From positions 7,786,501 through 7,850,500 of the forward strand of contig NZ_JADBEG010000001.1 of assembly GCF_014873755.1 (NCBI RefSeq): 64,000 nt of DNA. The letters run 5' to 3'. A program made the position numbers and the translations under genes. The notes beneath the pieces are model-generated. The model was given only the letters and a program-made list of their open reading frames with translations. It was not told where the DNA came from and ran no database searches. This stretch comes from Amycolatopsis lexingtonensis (lineage in GTDB: Bacteria > Actinomycetota > Actinomycetes > Mycobacteriales > Pseudonocardiaceae). Positions within the stretch are counted from its first letter, which is position 1. Each line of letters begins with the position of its first letter. This document shows, piece after piece, positions 8,141-16,029 of the stretch.

Positions 8141-8225
8141 CGGAGGATACAGGATTCGAACCTGCGAGGGCGTGAACCCAACACGCTTTCCAAGCGTGCG
8201 CCTTAGGCCGCTCGGCCAATCCTCC
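8141..8225 (-). tRNA. tRNA-Ser (anticodon GGA)
   Basis: The minus strand reads as a class II tRNA. The acceptor GGAGGAT pairs with ATCCTCC, and discriminator G is present. The D arm is GGCCGAGCGGCC-like. The anticodon stem CACGC/GCGTG has loop TTGGAAA, giving GGA. A long variable arm is followed by a T arm with GGTTCGAATCC. The 3' CCA is not encoded. It decodes UCC and UCU serine codons. Confidence 0.93.
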
Positions 8226-8269
8226 GCAGGAGACGATACCGGATGCTCTTCACGCGACTCGAAGGTGGG

Positions 8270-9022
8270 TCAGCGCGTGACGTCGGCCACCACGCACGTG
8301 ATGTTGTCCGGGCCGCCGCCTTCGTTGGCCAGGCGGATCAGTTCCGGGATCGCCTCCGCCGGGTCGGCCACAGACGCCAGGACGTCTCTCAGGCGCGGTT
8401 CGCTGACCGGGCCGCTCAGGCCGTCCGAGCAGAGCAGGTAGCGGTCGCCCTCCGCGGCCGGGAACGTCCAGATGTCCGGGGCACCGGATCCCGCCGTCTG
8501 CAACGCCTTCATCAGCAACGACCGCCGTGGGTGCGACTCCGCGTCCTCCGCCGCCACGCGGCCGTCTTCGACCAGGGCCTGGACGAGCGTGTGGTCTCGG
8601 GTCAGGCGGCGCAGTTCGCCGTCGCGCAGCAGGTAGCCGCGGGAGTCGCCGATGTGGGCCGCCGCGAAGTCGATGCCGTCGAACATCAGGGCCGTCAGGG
8701 TCGTGCCCATGCCCGTCGTTTCCGGCTCCTGCGCGGCCACTTCGTGCAGCCGCTCGTCGATCGACTTGACCACGCCGGTCAGCGTCGCGGCCAGATCGAC
8801 CCCGGTGAGGTCGAGTCGCCGGAGGTCGACGTCGAGCTCGCGCAGCACGTCCACCGCGGTCGCGCTGGCGACCTCGCCGTACGGCTGGCCGCCGATGCCG
8901 TCGGCGACGGCCAGCAGGCGGGAACTCGCGTACACCGCGTCTTCGTTGACCTGGCGACGCTGCCCGACGTCCGACCCCGCGGCGTACCGCAGGACGTACC
9001 GATCGTGTGTCATGTTCCCCAT
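8270..9022 (-). CDS. PP2C-type Ser/Thr protein phosphatase
   Basis: 250 residues; ATG at 9022, or ATG at 9013, which has GGGG closely upstream. All PP2C metal-site motifs are present: GQRRQVNEDA (about 20-29), ADGIGG (40-45), GMGTTLTA, HIGDSRGYLLRDGEL, CSDGLSG and the final GGPDNITCVV. There is no membrane segment or extra sensor domain, so it is a minimal soluble phosphatase of the PstP/PrpC type. It is divergent from a DNA methylase and Ser/Thr kinase, with only 69 bases between starts. It may well reverse the kinase's phosphorylation, but that pairing is inferred from position. Confidence 0.9.
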   Translation of the reverse strand: MGNMTHDRYVLRYAAGSDVGQRRQVNEDAVYASSRLLAVADGIGGQPYGEVASATAVDVLRELDVDLRRLDLTGVDLAATLTGVVKSIDERLHEVAAQEPETTGMGTTLTALMFDGIDFAAAHIGDSRGYLLRDGELRRLTRDHTLVQALVEDGRVAAEDAESHPRRSLLMKALQTAGSGAPDIWTFPAAEGDRYLLCSDGLSGPVSEPRLRDVLASVADPAEAIPELIRLANEGGGPDNITCVVADVTR

Positions 9023-9091
9023 GTAAGCATTGGTTGACTGAGTTCACAACCATGTCGGCTGAATGGAGCATCCTCCGATAGAGTTCTCGCC

Positions 9092-10786
9092 ATGGACGAC
9101 GACGCCACGGTCAGCGCGGCCGACATCGCGCGGCTCGCCGGGGTCGGCCGGGCCGCGGTGAGCAACTGGCGCCGCCGCTACCCGGACTTCCCGCAGCCGG
9201 TCGGCGGCACGGCTTCGAGTCCGTTGTTCGGCCTGTCCGCCGTCGCCGGCTGGTTCGAGGCCCGCGGCAAGCCGTTCGAGCTGAGCGAGGGCGAACGCGC
9301 CTGGCAGCGCCTGCGCGCCCTCGGTGACGACCTCGACCTCGCCGAGCGCGTCAACCGCGCGGGCGTCTTCTTCGCTTTCCAGGCCGGCATCTTCGACACC
9401 TTCGACAGCAAGCTCGACGACCCCGAACTGCTCACGCTGCTCAGCGAGATGACGCACCGCGCGGGCCCGGTCGCGGCGTTCGAACTGGTCTGCCGCCGGT
9501 ACTTCGAGGCGCACTCGCGGCGGCTGTCGGCCACGCCGGAGCCGATCGCCGAGCTGATGGCGCGGCTCGTCGGCCCGGTTTCGACGATCCTCGACCCCGC
9601 GTGCGGCTTCGGCGCGCTCGCGCTGGCGAGCGGCGCGAAAACCGTGCTGGGGCAGGACAGCGACCCGATGACGGCGTCGATCGCGGCGCTGCGGCTGCGG
9701 CTGCGCGGCCTCGAAGCCGAGGTCCACCCCGTTGACGCGTTGCGCGAAGACGCCTTCGCCGGCCGGACCGCGGAAGCCGTGCTGTGCGACCCGCCGTTCA
9801 ACGAACGCGCCTGGGGCCACGACGAACTCGTCGGCGACGAACGCTGGGAGTACGGCCTCCCGCCGCGGGGCGAGCCCGAGCTCGCCTGGGTGCAGCACTG
9901 CCTCGCCCACGTCGAACCCGGCGGCGCGGTGGCGATCCTGATGCCGGGCGCGGCGGCCGGGCGGCGCAGCGGCAAGCGCATCCGCGGCAACCTCCTGCGC
10001 GCGGGCGCGGTCCGCGCCGTCGTCACGCTCACGCCGGCTGGTCCCGACCTCTGGCTGCTGCGGCGGCCGGTTCCCGGCGAGCGCCCGCCGTCCACGGTGC
10101 TGCTCGGCGAGGCGGGCGACGACCTGTCCACAGTGGACGAAATGTGGCGGGAGTTCCGCGAGCACCCCGAATCCGGGGTCCGGATCATCGACCTGCTCGA
10201 CGACGACGTCGACCTGACCCCGGCCCGCCGCCGCACCAGCGACGAGGATCCCGGGCAGGCCTTCGAGGCCGTGCGGAGCCGGTTCGCCGAGCTCGTCCCG
10301 CGGCTGCCGCCCCTGGAAGCGGCGGACGGCGAGCCCGTGTTCACGACGATCGGCGAGCTGGTCAAGGCCGGTGTCGTCGAGGTGCGGCACGCGGCGGCCC
10401 GCGCGGACGCCGAGCACCCGCTCGCCGAGGCGGGCGACGTCGTGGCGTCGGTGACCGGGATCGCGTACGTCCACAGTGGACCGGTGGGGCCGGTGGGCGC
10501 CGGGCTCACCGTGTACCGCGTCGACGCCGCGCGGCTGGACGCGGATTTTCTGGCCGGCTGCCTGCGCGCGGCCGACCTGCCCGCCGCGTCCGCGTCGACC
10601 CGGATCGACGGCAGGCGCGTGCGGATCCCGCGCGTCCCGATCGCCGTCCAGCGCGAATACGGCCAGGTCTTCCGGAGTCTCGCCGAGTTCGACGCCGTCC
10701 TGCGCCAGGCGGCCGAAACGGGCCGTGAGCTGGTCCGGCTAGGCTTCGCAGGACTTGTCGAAGGACGGCTCAGCCCGGGCCGATAG
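9092..10786 (+). CDS. N6-adenine DNA methylase with N-terminal HTH-like region
   Basis: 564 residues. Residues about 8-30 (AADIARLAGVGRAAVSNWRRR) form a helix-turn-helix. The methylase core follows, with the SAM site DPACGFG (168-174), an acidic strand end GQDSDP, and the catalytic motif CDPPF (232-236) in place of the commoner NPPF/NPPY. The C-terminal ~200 residues resemble a target-recognition or HsdS-like half with VPIAVQREYGQVF-type sequence. Type I HsdM proteins share this order, but no hsdR or hsdS lies here. It is therefore an orphan or regulatory methylase, or the modification part of an unknown defence arrangement with the kinase that begins eight bases downstream. Confidence 0.75.
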   Translation: MDDDATVSAADIARLAGVGRAAVSNWRRRYPDFPQPVGGTASSPLFGLSAVAGWFEARGKPFELSEGERAWQRLRALGDDLDLAERVNRAGVFFAFQAGIFDTFDSKLDDPELLTLLSEMTHRAGPVAAFELVCRRYFEAHSRRLSATPEPIAELMARLVGPVSTILDPACGFGALALASGAKTVLGQDSDPMTASIAALRLRLRGLEAEVHPVDALREDAFAGRTAEAVLCDPPFNERAWGHDELVGDERWEYGLPPRGEPELAWVQHCLAHVEPGGAVAILMPGAAAGRRSGKRIRGNLLRAGAVRAVVTLTPAGPDLWLLRRPVPGERPPSTVLLGEAGDDLSTVDEMWREFREHPESGVRIIDLLDDDVDLTPARRRTSDEDPGQAFEAVRSRFAELVPRLPPLEAADGEPVFTTIGELVKAGVVEVRHAAARADAEHPLAEAGDVVASVTGIAYVHSGPVGPVGAGLTVYRVDAARLDADFLAGCLRAADLPAASASTRIDGRRVRIPRVPIAVQREYGQVFRSLAEFDAVLRQAAETGRELVRLGFAGLVEGRLSPGR

Positions 10787-10794
10787 GGGAACGG

Positions 10795-11685
10795 ATGCTG
10801 ATCGCCGACCGCTACGAGCTCGACGAGCTGCCGCTCGGCCGCGGCGGGATGGGCGCGGTGCACGGCGGGCACGACCGCAGGCTGGGCCGGCGCGTGGCGA
10901 TCAAGCTGCTCAGGCTGCCGGGCCGCGACGAAGAACTGGAAGCCCGGTTCGCGCGCGAGGCGCGGATCCTGGCGACGCTCGACCACCCCGGCGTGCCGAC
11001 GCTGTACGACTACGGCACCCACGACGACCGGTTGTTCCAGGTCATGCAGTTCGTCGACGGCGTGACCGTGGCCGACCTGCTCGCCGAGCACGGGCCGCTG
11101 CCGGTGCCGTGGGCCGCGGCGATCGCGGCGCAGACGTGCGCGGTGCTGACCGCCGCGCACGCGCTCGCGGTGTGCCACCGCGACCTCAAGCCGTCCAACC
11201 TGATGCTCGGGCCCGACGGCGGCGTGAAGGTGATGGACTTCGGGCTCGCCGTGCTGCGGGAAGCCGACGCCGCGCAGTTCACGCGGGCCGGGCAGCTGCT
11301 GGGGACGCCGTCGTACATGGCGCCCGAGCAGATCCAGCGGGGCGGCGCCGAACCGCGCAGCGACCTCTACGCGCTCGGCTGCGTGCTGCACGAGATGCTC
11401 ACCGGGCAGCGGCTGTTCGACGGGCCGACCGCGTACGCGGTGTTCGAGCGGCAGGTCAAGGAGCTGCCGCCGCCGGTCCGGGGTGTCCCGAACCAGCTCA
11501 ACGCCTTGCTTGCGGAGGTGCTGGCGAAGGAGCCGGATGCCCGGCCGTCCGGCGCGGCCGAGCTGTACGAGCAGCTCGGCGGGTTCGTCGGCGGGCTGCC
11601 GCCGCTGCCCGGGTTCCTGGTGCCGCCGTCGGTGCCGAGCCCCGGCCGGATGTACGCGCGGATGCTGGGGCGCGTCAGCGGCTGA
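10795..11685 (+). CDS. Soluble Ser/Thr protein kinase (Hanks type)
   Basis: 296 residues from ATG at 10795, with AGGGGAACGG upstream and eight bases after the methylase stop. Kinase motifs are complete: glycine loop GRGGMG (15-20), VAIK lysine 37, HRDLKPSN (128-135), DFG (148-150), GTPSYMAPEQ and SDLYALGC. The chain ends about 30 residues after the kinase fold with a proline-rich tail. There is no transmembrane segment and no PASTA or other sensor, unlike PknB. Linkage to the DNA methylase and the divergent PP2C phosphatase suggests a local phosphorylation circuit. The last 11 bases overlap the convergent membrane-protein gene. Confidence 0.92.
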   Translation: MLIADRYELDELPLGRGGMGAVHGGHDRRLGRRVAIKLLRLPGRDEELEARFAREARILATLDHPGVPTLYDYGTHDDRLFQVMQFVDGVTVADLLAEHGPLPVPWAAAIAAQTCAVLTAAHALAVCHRDLKPSNLMLGPDGGVKVMDFGLAVLREADAAQFTRAGQLLGTPSYMAPEQIQRGGAEPRSDLYALGCVLHEMLTGQRLFDGPTAYAVFERQVKELPPPVRGVPNQLNALLAEVLAKEPDARPSGAAELYEQLGGFVGGLPPLPGFLVPPSVPSPGRMYARMLGRVSG

Positions 11686-12184
11686 GTGCCGCCGGGCGCC
11701 GGTCGGCCAGCGGCAGGCCGCGGCGCTGGATGCGGAGGTAGGTCGTCGCGTTCTGCACCAAGATGCTGACGCCGAGGGTGAGCGCGATCGACGTCGAGGT
11801 CAGCGGGCCCGCGACGCCCAGCGCGGTGCCGAGCGCCACCAGTCCGATCCGGACCGCGACGGTCAGCGCCCACAGCCCGATCGTGACCGCCGAGCCCTTC
11901 TGGAACGTCGTGCCGTCGCGCTCGGTGAGCGTCGTGGTCGTGCTGCGCAGGACGCCGAGGCCGGCGAGCACGACCAGGTCGACGGCGAGCAGGCCGAGCT
12001 CGCCGGCGGACGTGCCGGGCAGCGCTTTCAGCGTCAGGTAGGCGCCGGCCGCGGTGAGCACGAGGGGCAGCGTGACCAGCGACTTGCGGTCGAGCAGCGT
12101 GCCGCGGACCTGCCGGTAGACGACGCGGTACAAGACCAGCAGGGCGATGGCGGCGTAGAGCAGGACGTTCGCGGCGGTGGGCAT
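11675..12184 (-). CDS. Multi-pass membrane protein, DUF1453-like
   Basis: 169 residues from ATG at 12184, preceded on its strand by GAGCC-type sequence. Four to five hydrophobic helices are visible: about 5-22, 38-60, 72-90, 100-125 and a last one near 135-150. A short basic C-terminus (RIQRRGLPLADRR) follows. The pattern resembles the DUF1453/CcdC-like membrane family, but no diagnostic motif is seen. It overlaps the convergent kinase gene by 11 bases. The function is unknown. Confidence 0.6.
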   Translation of the reverse strand: MPTAANVLLYAAIALLVLYRVVYRQVRGTLLDRKSLVTLPLVLTAAGAYLTLKALPGTSAGELGLLAVDLVVLAGLGVLRSTTTTLTERDGTTFQKGSAVTIGLWALTVAVRIGLVALGTALGVAGPLTSTSIALTLGVSILVQNATTYLRIQRRGLPLADRRPAALSR

Positions 12185-12390
12185 GGCCGGGGCTCCTCGG
12201 TTCGTCGGGTGCTCCCAGCTTCGCCGCGCGGCGGCCCGGTTTCGTCGGCGCAGGGGCCGGTCCTGGGTGGATTTCGGCCTCCACCCCCGGGTTGACCCAA
12301 ATCGTGACCTTCGCCGACGAACCTCGACCGGGTGAACGCCGTCTTTACGGGTGTTCAAAGCGGTGATCGAGACACTGGGGGTACCGGATC

Positions 12391-13032
12391 GTGAAGAGGC
12401 TTCTGGCGGGAGCGGCCGCGCTGGCCACCGCCTTCGTGCTGGCTGCCTGCTCCGGTGGCGGGGGTGCGGCCGGCGGGCCGAACGCGGGCGGCGGGGCCGT
12501 CGCGGCGGGTGCCGGCGGCGGAGCGCCGACGACGTCGAGCGCCACCCCGACCCCCACGCCCACCACGGCGACGTCGAGTGCGGCTCCGGCCCCGACCACG
12601 TCGAAGGCGGCCCCCACCACGACCAAGCCGAAGCCCAAGCCGAAGCCGGCGCCCGCGGAGAACCCGGGCGTGCCGTGCGCGGCGGCAGCCGCGGCATCGG
12701 GCACCGCGGCCTGCGTCGACATCTCGTCGCACCAGGCGTGGCTGCTGCAGGGCGGCAAGGTCGTCTACGGGCCGGTGAAGATGCTGCCGGGCCGCAAGAG
12801 CAACCCGACTCCGACCGGCACGTTCCACGTGCTGTCGAAGGAAAAGATGCACCTGTCGAAGGAGTTCGACAACGCGGAGATGCCGAACTCGGTGTTCTTC
12901 TACCCGGGCGACGCTTTCCACACCGGCAGCCTGTCGGTGTACTCGCACGGCTGCATCCACCTGTCGGCCGCCGCGTCCCTGAAGTTCTTCAACACTTTGC
13001 ACGTCGGTGACGTCGTGCAGGTGGTCCCGTAA
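12391..13032 (+). CDS. Lipoprotein L,D-transpeptidase
   Basis: 213 residues from GTG at 12391. A lipoprotein signal ends in the lipobox LAAC with Cys20. A disordered Gly-, Thr-, Pro- and Lys-rich linker (about 21-92) spans into the wall. The YkuD catalytic domain fills residues about 105-213, with PTGTF and the active-site SHGCIHLS (Cys188). Such enzymes make 3-3 cross-links in peptidoglycan or attach proteins to it. It lacks the Ig-like domains of mycobacterial Ldt proteins and so is a short form. It is monocistronic, with the PQQ-type dehydrogenase gene starting 112 bases later. Confidence 0.9.
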   Translation: MKRLLAGAAALATAFVLAACSGGGGAAGGPNAGGGAVAAGAGGGAPTTSSATPTPTPTTATSSAAPAPTTSKAAPTTTKPKPKPKPAPAENPGVPCAAAAAASGTAACVDISSHQAWLLQGGKVVYGPVKMLPGRKSNPTPTGTFHVLSKEKMHLSKEFDNAEMPNSVFFYPGDAFHTGSLSVYSHGCIHLSAAASLKFFNTLHVGDVVQVVP

Positions 13033-13095
13033 CGCGTTACCGGCCAATACGGACAGTAGGTCACAGTCCGATAAATTCACTCTGCCGAGTGCAAC

Positions 13096-13142
13096 TGGCC
13101 CCCCTGCTCGGGCGATAAGTGATCGCTTGGGAAGGGGGGCCA
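13096..13142 (+). promoter_or_regulatory. Leader hairpin that buries the ribosome binding site
   Basis: TGGCCCCCCT at 13096-13105 is fully complementary to AGGGGGGCCA at 13133-13142, which contains the purine-rich ribosome binding site of the gene starting at 13144. An inner GCGAT/ATCGC helix would stabilise the fold. If formed in mRNA it would block translation initiation, so translational control of the secreted dehydrogenase is possible. Confidence 0.45.
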
Positions 13143-13143
13143 A

Positions 13144-15978
13144 ATGGCCTTGCGAAAACTTCGCGCACTCCGTCACGCCTTCGTGGCGGCAGTTTTGACC
13201 GGGGCGATGCTGCCCGTCGTGGCCACGGGGGTGGCGACGGCGGCGACAGCGCTCCCGCAGGGGTTCGTGCTGCGGGACACCAGCTCCGGGCTGGGGCAAG
13301 AACCACTCACGGACTTCGCGTACCTGCCGGACAACTCGGTGCTCGTCACCGGCAAGAACGGCACCGTCCGCTGGCTGCCGGCCGACGGCTCGGCGGGCCG
13401 CTCGCTCACGAAGCTGGCGGTCCGGACCAATGAGGACCTCGGGCTCGTCGGGCTCGCCGTCGCGCCGGACTACGCCACGTCGCACGCGATCTACCTGACG
13501 CGGTCGATCAACCAGACCAGCGGCTTCGTCATGCGGATGGCGCGGTTCACGGTCACCGTGGACGCCGCGGGCGCGCCGACCGGGCTGACCGGTGAGCAGT
13601 CGCTGTTCGAGGTGCCGGGCATCTTCAACGTCCACGGCATCGACGAGGTCGTCGCGGCCACCGACGGGACGCTCTGGCTGTCCATCGGCGACAACGGCGA
13701 CTTCACCAAGATGGACCCGGGCTCGTTGCGTGCCCAGGACATCAACCAGCCGTACGGCAAGATCTTCCACCTCGCCGCGGACGGCAAGGGCGTGCCGGCG
13801 AACCCGTACTACGACGCGGCCAACCCGGGGTCGACCGCCAGCAAGGTGTTCGCCCGCGGGTTCCGCAACCCGTTCCGCTTCAGCATCGACCAGAACCTCG
13901 GCCTGCCGGTCGCCGGTGACGTCGGCTGGAGCACCTGGGAAGAGGTCGACGTCGTGCAGCGCGGCGCGAACCAGGGCTGGCCGTGCTGGGAGGGCAGCCA
14001 CCCGACCCCGGGCTACAGCGACCTCGCGGAGTGCGCCGGCGTGGCGAACCAGCCGCCGGTGTTCGAATACCAGCACGGCAGCGGTGCGATGCAGGGCAAC
14101 AGCGTCAGCGGCGGGATCGTCTACAACGGATCCAGCTACCCGGACGCCTACCACGGCTCGTACTTCTTCGGCGACTACGTGACGCACAAGATCTGGACGA
14201 TGAAGTACGACAAGCAGGGCCAGCTCACGCAGGCCCCGGAGAACCCGCCCGTGTTCACCGACATCGGTGGTCCGGTGAAGTTCGCGGCGGCGCCGAACGG
14301 CGACATCGTCTACGCCGACATCCTCTCCGGCAACCTGCGGCGGCTGACCTACTCGGCCAACAACACCGCGCCGGTCGCGAAGGCCACGTCGGTGACCGAT
14401 CCGGACACCCGCACCGTTTCGTTCGACGGTTCGGCGTCGGTGGACTACGACAAAGACCCGCTGAAGTACGACTGGGACTTCGGCGACGGCAAGACCCTCG
14501 TCGACGCGGGGCCGACGGTGTCGCACGCCTACGCGGCGGGCACCGAGGCGTTCACCGCGAAGCTGACCGTCCGGGACCCGCTGGGCGCCGCAGACACGAC
14601 CAGCATCGCGGTCGCGCCGGGCAACCACACCCCGGTGATCACCCTCACCACGCCGGGTGACACCGCGACGTTCGCGGTCGGCCAGCAGGTTTCGCTGAGC
14701 GCCACCGCGACCGACGCCGAGGACGGCGCGCTGCCGATCACCTGGAGCACGACGGTGCGGCACTGCCCGAGCGAGGCGACGTGCCACTCCCACCCGGGCG
14801 ACGGTGGTACCGGGGCGAGCTTCGCGGCCGCGTTCACCGAGCACCCGGACTCGCGGATGGAGTTCACCGCGACGGTGACCGACAGCGCGGGCGTCACGAC
14901 GTCCAAGACGTACACGGCGTGGCCGCGCGAGCACCGCATCACCTTGGTCAGCACGCAACCCGCGGCGCTGAGCATCCCGGTCGAAGGCGGTGTCAGCACG
15001 GCGATGGTCGCCGAGGGTGCCACCTTCGACGTCAACGCGAGCAAGCTGGCCATCGACGGCGTCTCGACGTTCACCGGCTGGCAGGGTGGTCCGACGGACA
15101 CGAAGTGGATCATCACCGTCGGCACGACCGACATGACGCTGACGGCGAACTACGCCACGCCGATCGACCAGCGCTACAACGCCGACCCGGCGCTGCAGGC
15201 GAAGCTGGGCGCGCCGACGGCGGCCGAAGTCACCGACGGCCCGGTCCACTACCGCGTCTACGCGAACGGCCGGCTGTACTGGAGCGCGGTGGGCGGCACG
15301 AAGTTCGTGACCGGCCCGGTGCTCGACAAGTACGTCGCGTTCGGCGGCCACAGCGTCCTCGGCCCGCCGACGTCGGACACCGCGTCCACTCCGGACGGTG
15401 TGGCGCAGTACAACCACTTCGTCAACAACGGCAACGTGGGGTCGATCTACTACACGGCCGCGACGGGTGCGCACGCGCTCTACGGTGAGATCCGGAAGAA
15501 GTGGGCGGCGCTGGACTACGAGCGTGGTCTGGGCTATCCGACGACCGACGAGGCCGGCACGCCGGACGGGGTGGGCCGCTACAACCACTTCATCAAGGGT
15601 GGCAACGTCGGCTCGATCTACTACACCGCCGCGAACGGTGCGCACGCGATCTTCGGTGAGATCCGGAAGAAGTGGGCGGAGTACGGGTACGAGCGCGGCC
15701 TCGGCTACCCGACGACCGACGAAGGCGTGACGCCGGACGGGATCGGGCGCTACAACCACTTCAGCCTCGGCCACTCGATCTACTACACGGTGGCGACCGG
15801 CGCGCACGCGGTGAAGGGCGAGATCCGCAAGCGCTGGGCGGCCCTCGGGTGGGAGCGGTCCTACCTGCGCTACCCGACGTCGGACGAGTACGTGGTGAAC
15901 GGGGTGTACCGCAGCGACTTCCAGGGCGGCTACATCACGTTCACGCTCGCGGGCGGGGCCGTCGACCGGCCGTGGTGA
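13144..15978 (+). CDS. Secreted PQQ-type sugar dehydrogenase with PKD domain and LGFP repeats
   Basis: 944 residues from ATG at 13144. A signal peptide of about 33 residues ends VATAATA. A six-bladed soluble glucose/sorbosone dehydrogenase propeller (about 38-405) follows, with NEDLGLVGLAVAPD, the loop NVHGIDEVV, RNPFRFSID and GWPCWEG. A PKD domain (about 410-490) carries DGSASVDYDKDPLKYDWDFGDG. After two Ig-like stretches, the last ~260 residues hold LGFP-type repeats (LGxPTxD, YNHF, GSIYYT, IRKKWA). LGFP repeats anchor proteins to the mycolic or arabinogalactan envelope. Such enzymes oxidise sugars outside the cell using PQQ. A terminator follows directly. Confidence 0.88.
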   Translation: MALRKLRALRHAFVAAVLTGAMLPVVATGVATAATALPQGFVLRDTSSGLGQEPLTDFAYLPDNSVLVTGKNGTVRWLPADGSAGRSLTKLAVRTNEDLGLVGLAVAPDYATSHAIYLTRSINQTSGFVMRMARFTVTVDAAGAPTGLTGEQSLFEVPGIFNVHGIDEVVAATDGTLWLSIGDNGDFTKMDPGSLRAQDINQPYGKIFHLAADGKGVPANPYYDAANPGSTASKVFARGFRNPFRFSIDQNLGLPVAGDVGWSTWEEVDVVQRGANQGWPCWEGSHPTPGYSDLAECAGVANQPPVFEYQHGSGAMQGNSVSGGIVYNGSSYPDAYHGSYFFGDYVTHKIWTMKYDKQGQLTQAPENPPVFTDIGGPVKFAAAPNGDIVYADILSGNLRRLTYSANNTAPVAKATSVTDPDTRTVSFDGSASVDYDKDPLKYDWDFGDGKTLVDAGPTVSHAYAAGTEAFTAKLTVRDPLGAADTTSIAVAPGNHTPVITLTTPGDTATFAVGQQVSLSATATDAEDGALPITWSTTVRHCPSEATCHSHPGDGGTGASFAAAFTEHPDSRMEFTATVTDSAGVTTSKTYTAWPREHRITLVSTQPAALSIPVEGGVSTAMVAEGATFDVNASKLAIDGVSTFTGWQGGPTDTKWIITVGTTDMTLTANYATPIDQRYNADPALQAKLGAPTAAEVTDGPVHYRVYANGRLYWSAVGGTKFVTGPVLDKYVAFGGHSVLGPPTSDTASTPDGVAQYNHFVNNGNVGSIYYTAATGAHALYGEIRKKWAALDYERGLGYPTTDEAGTPDGVGRYNHFIKGGNVGSIYYTAANGAHAIFGEIRKKWAEYGYERGLGYPTTDEGVTPDGIGRYNHFSLGHSIYYTVATGAHAVKGEIRKRWAALGWERSYLRYPTSDEYVVNGVYRSDFQGGYITFTLAGGAVDRPW

Positions 15979-15994
15979 AGTAGGCGGTGAAGAA

Positions 15995-16024
15995 GCGGGC
16001 CGTCCCTCGGGGCGGCCCGCTTTT
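15995..16024 (+). terminator. Rho-independent terminator
   Basis: GCGGGCCG at 15995-16002 pairs with CGGCCCGC at 16013-16020 and is followed by TTTT at 16021-16024. It ends the dehydrogenase transcript and lies just before the stop of the convergent acyl-CoA dehydrogenase gene. Confidence 0.85.
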
Positions 16025-16029
16025 CCGTG

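Noticed and set aside
12355..15807. Minus-strand 1150-residue frame
   Set aside because: It is antisense to the PQQ-type dehydrogenase and the transpeptidase genes and has no recognisable domain, only Arg/Val/Gly-rich antisense sequence.
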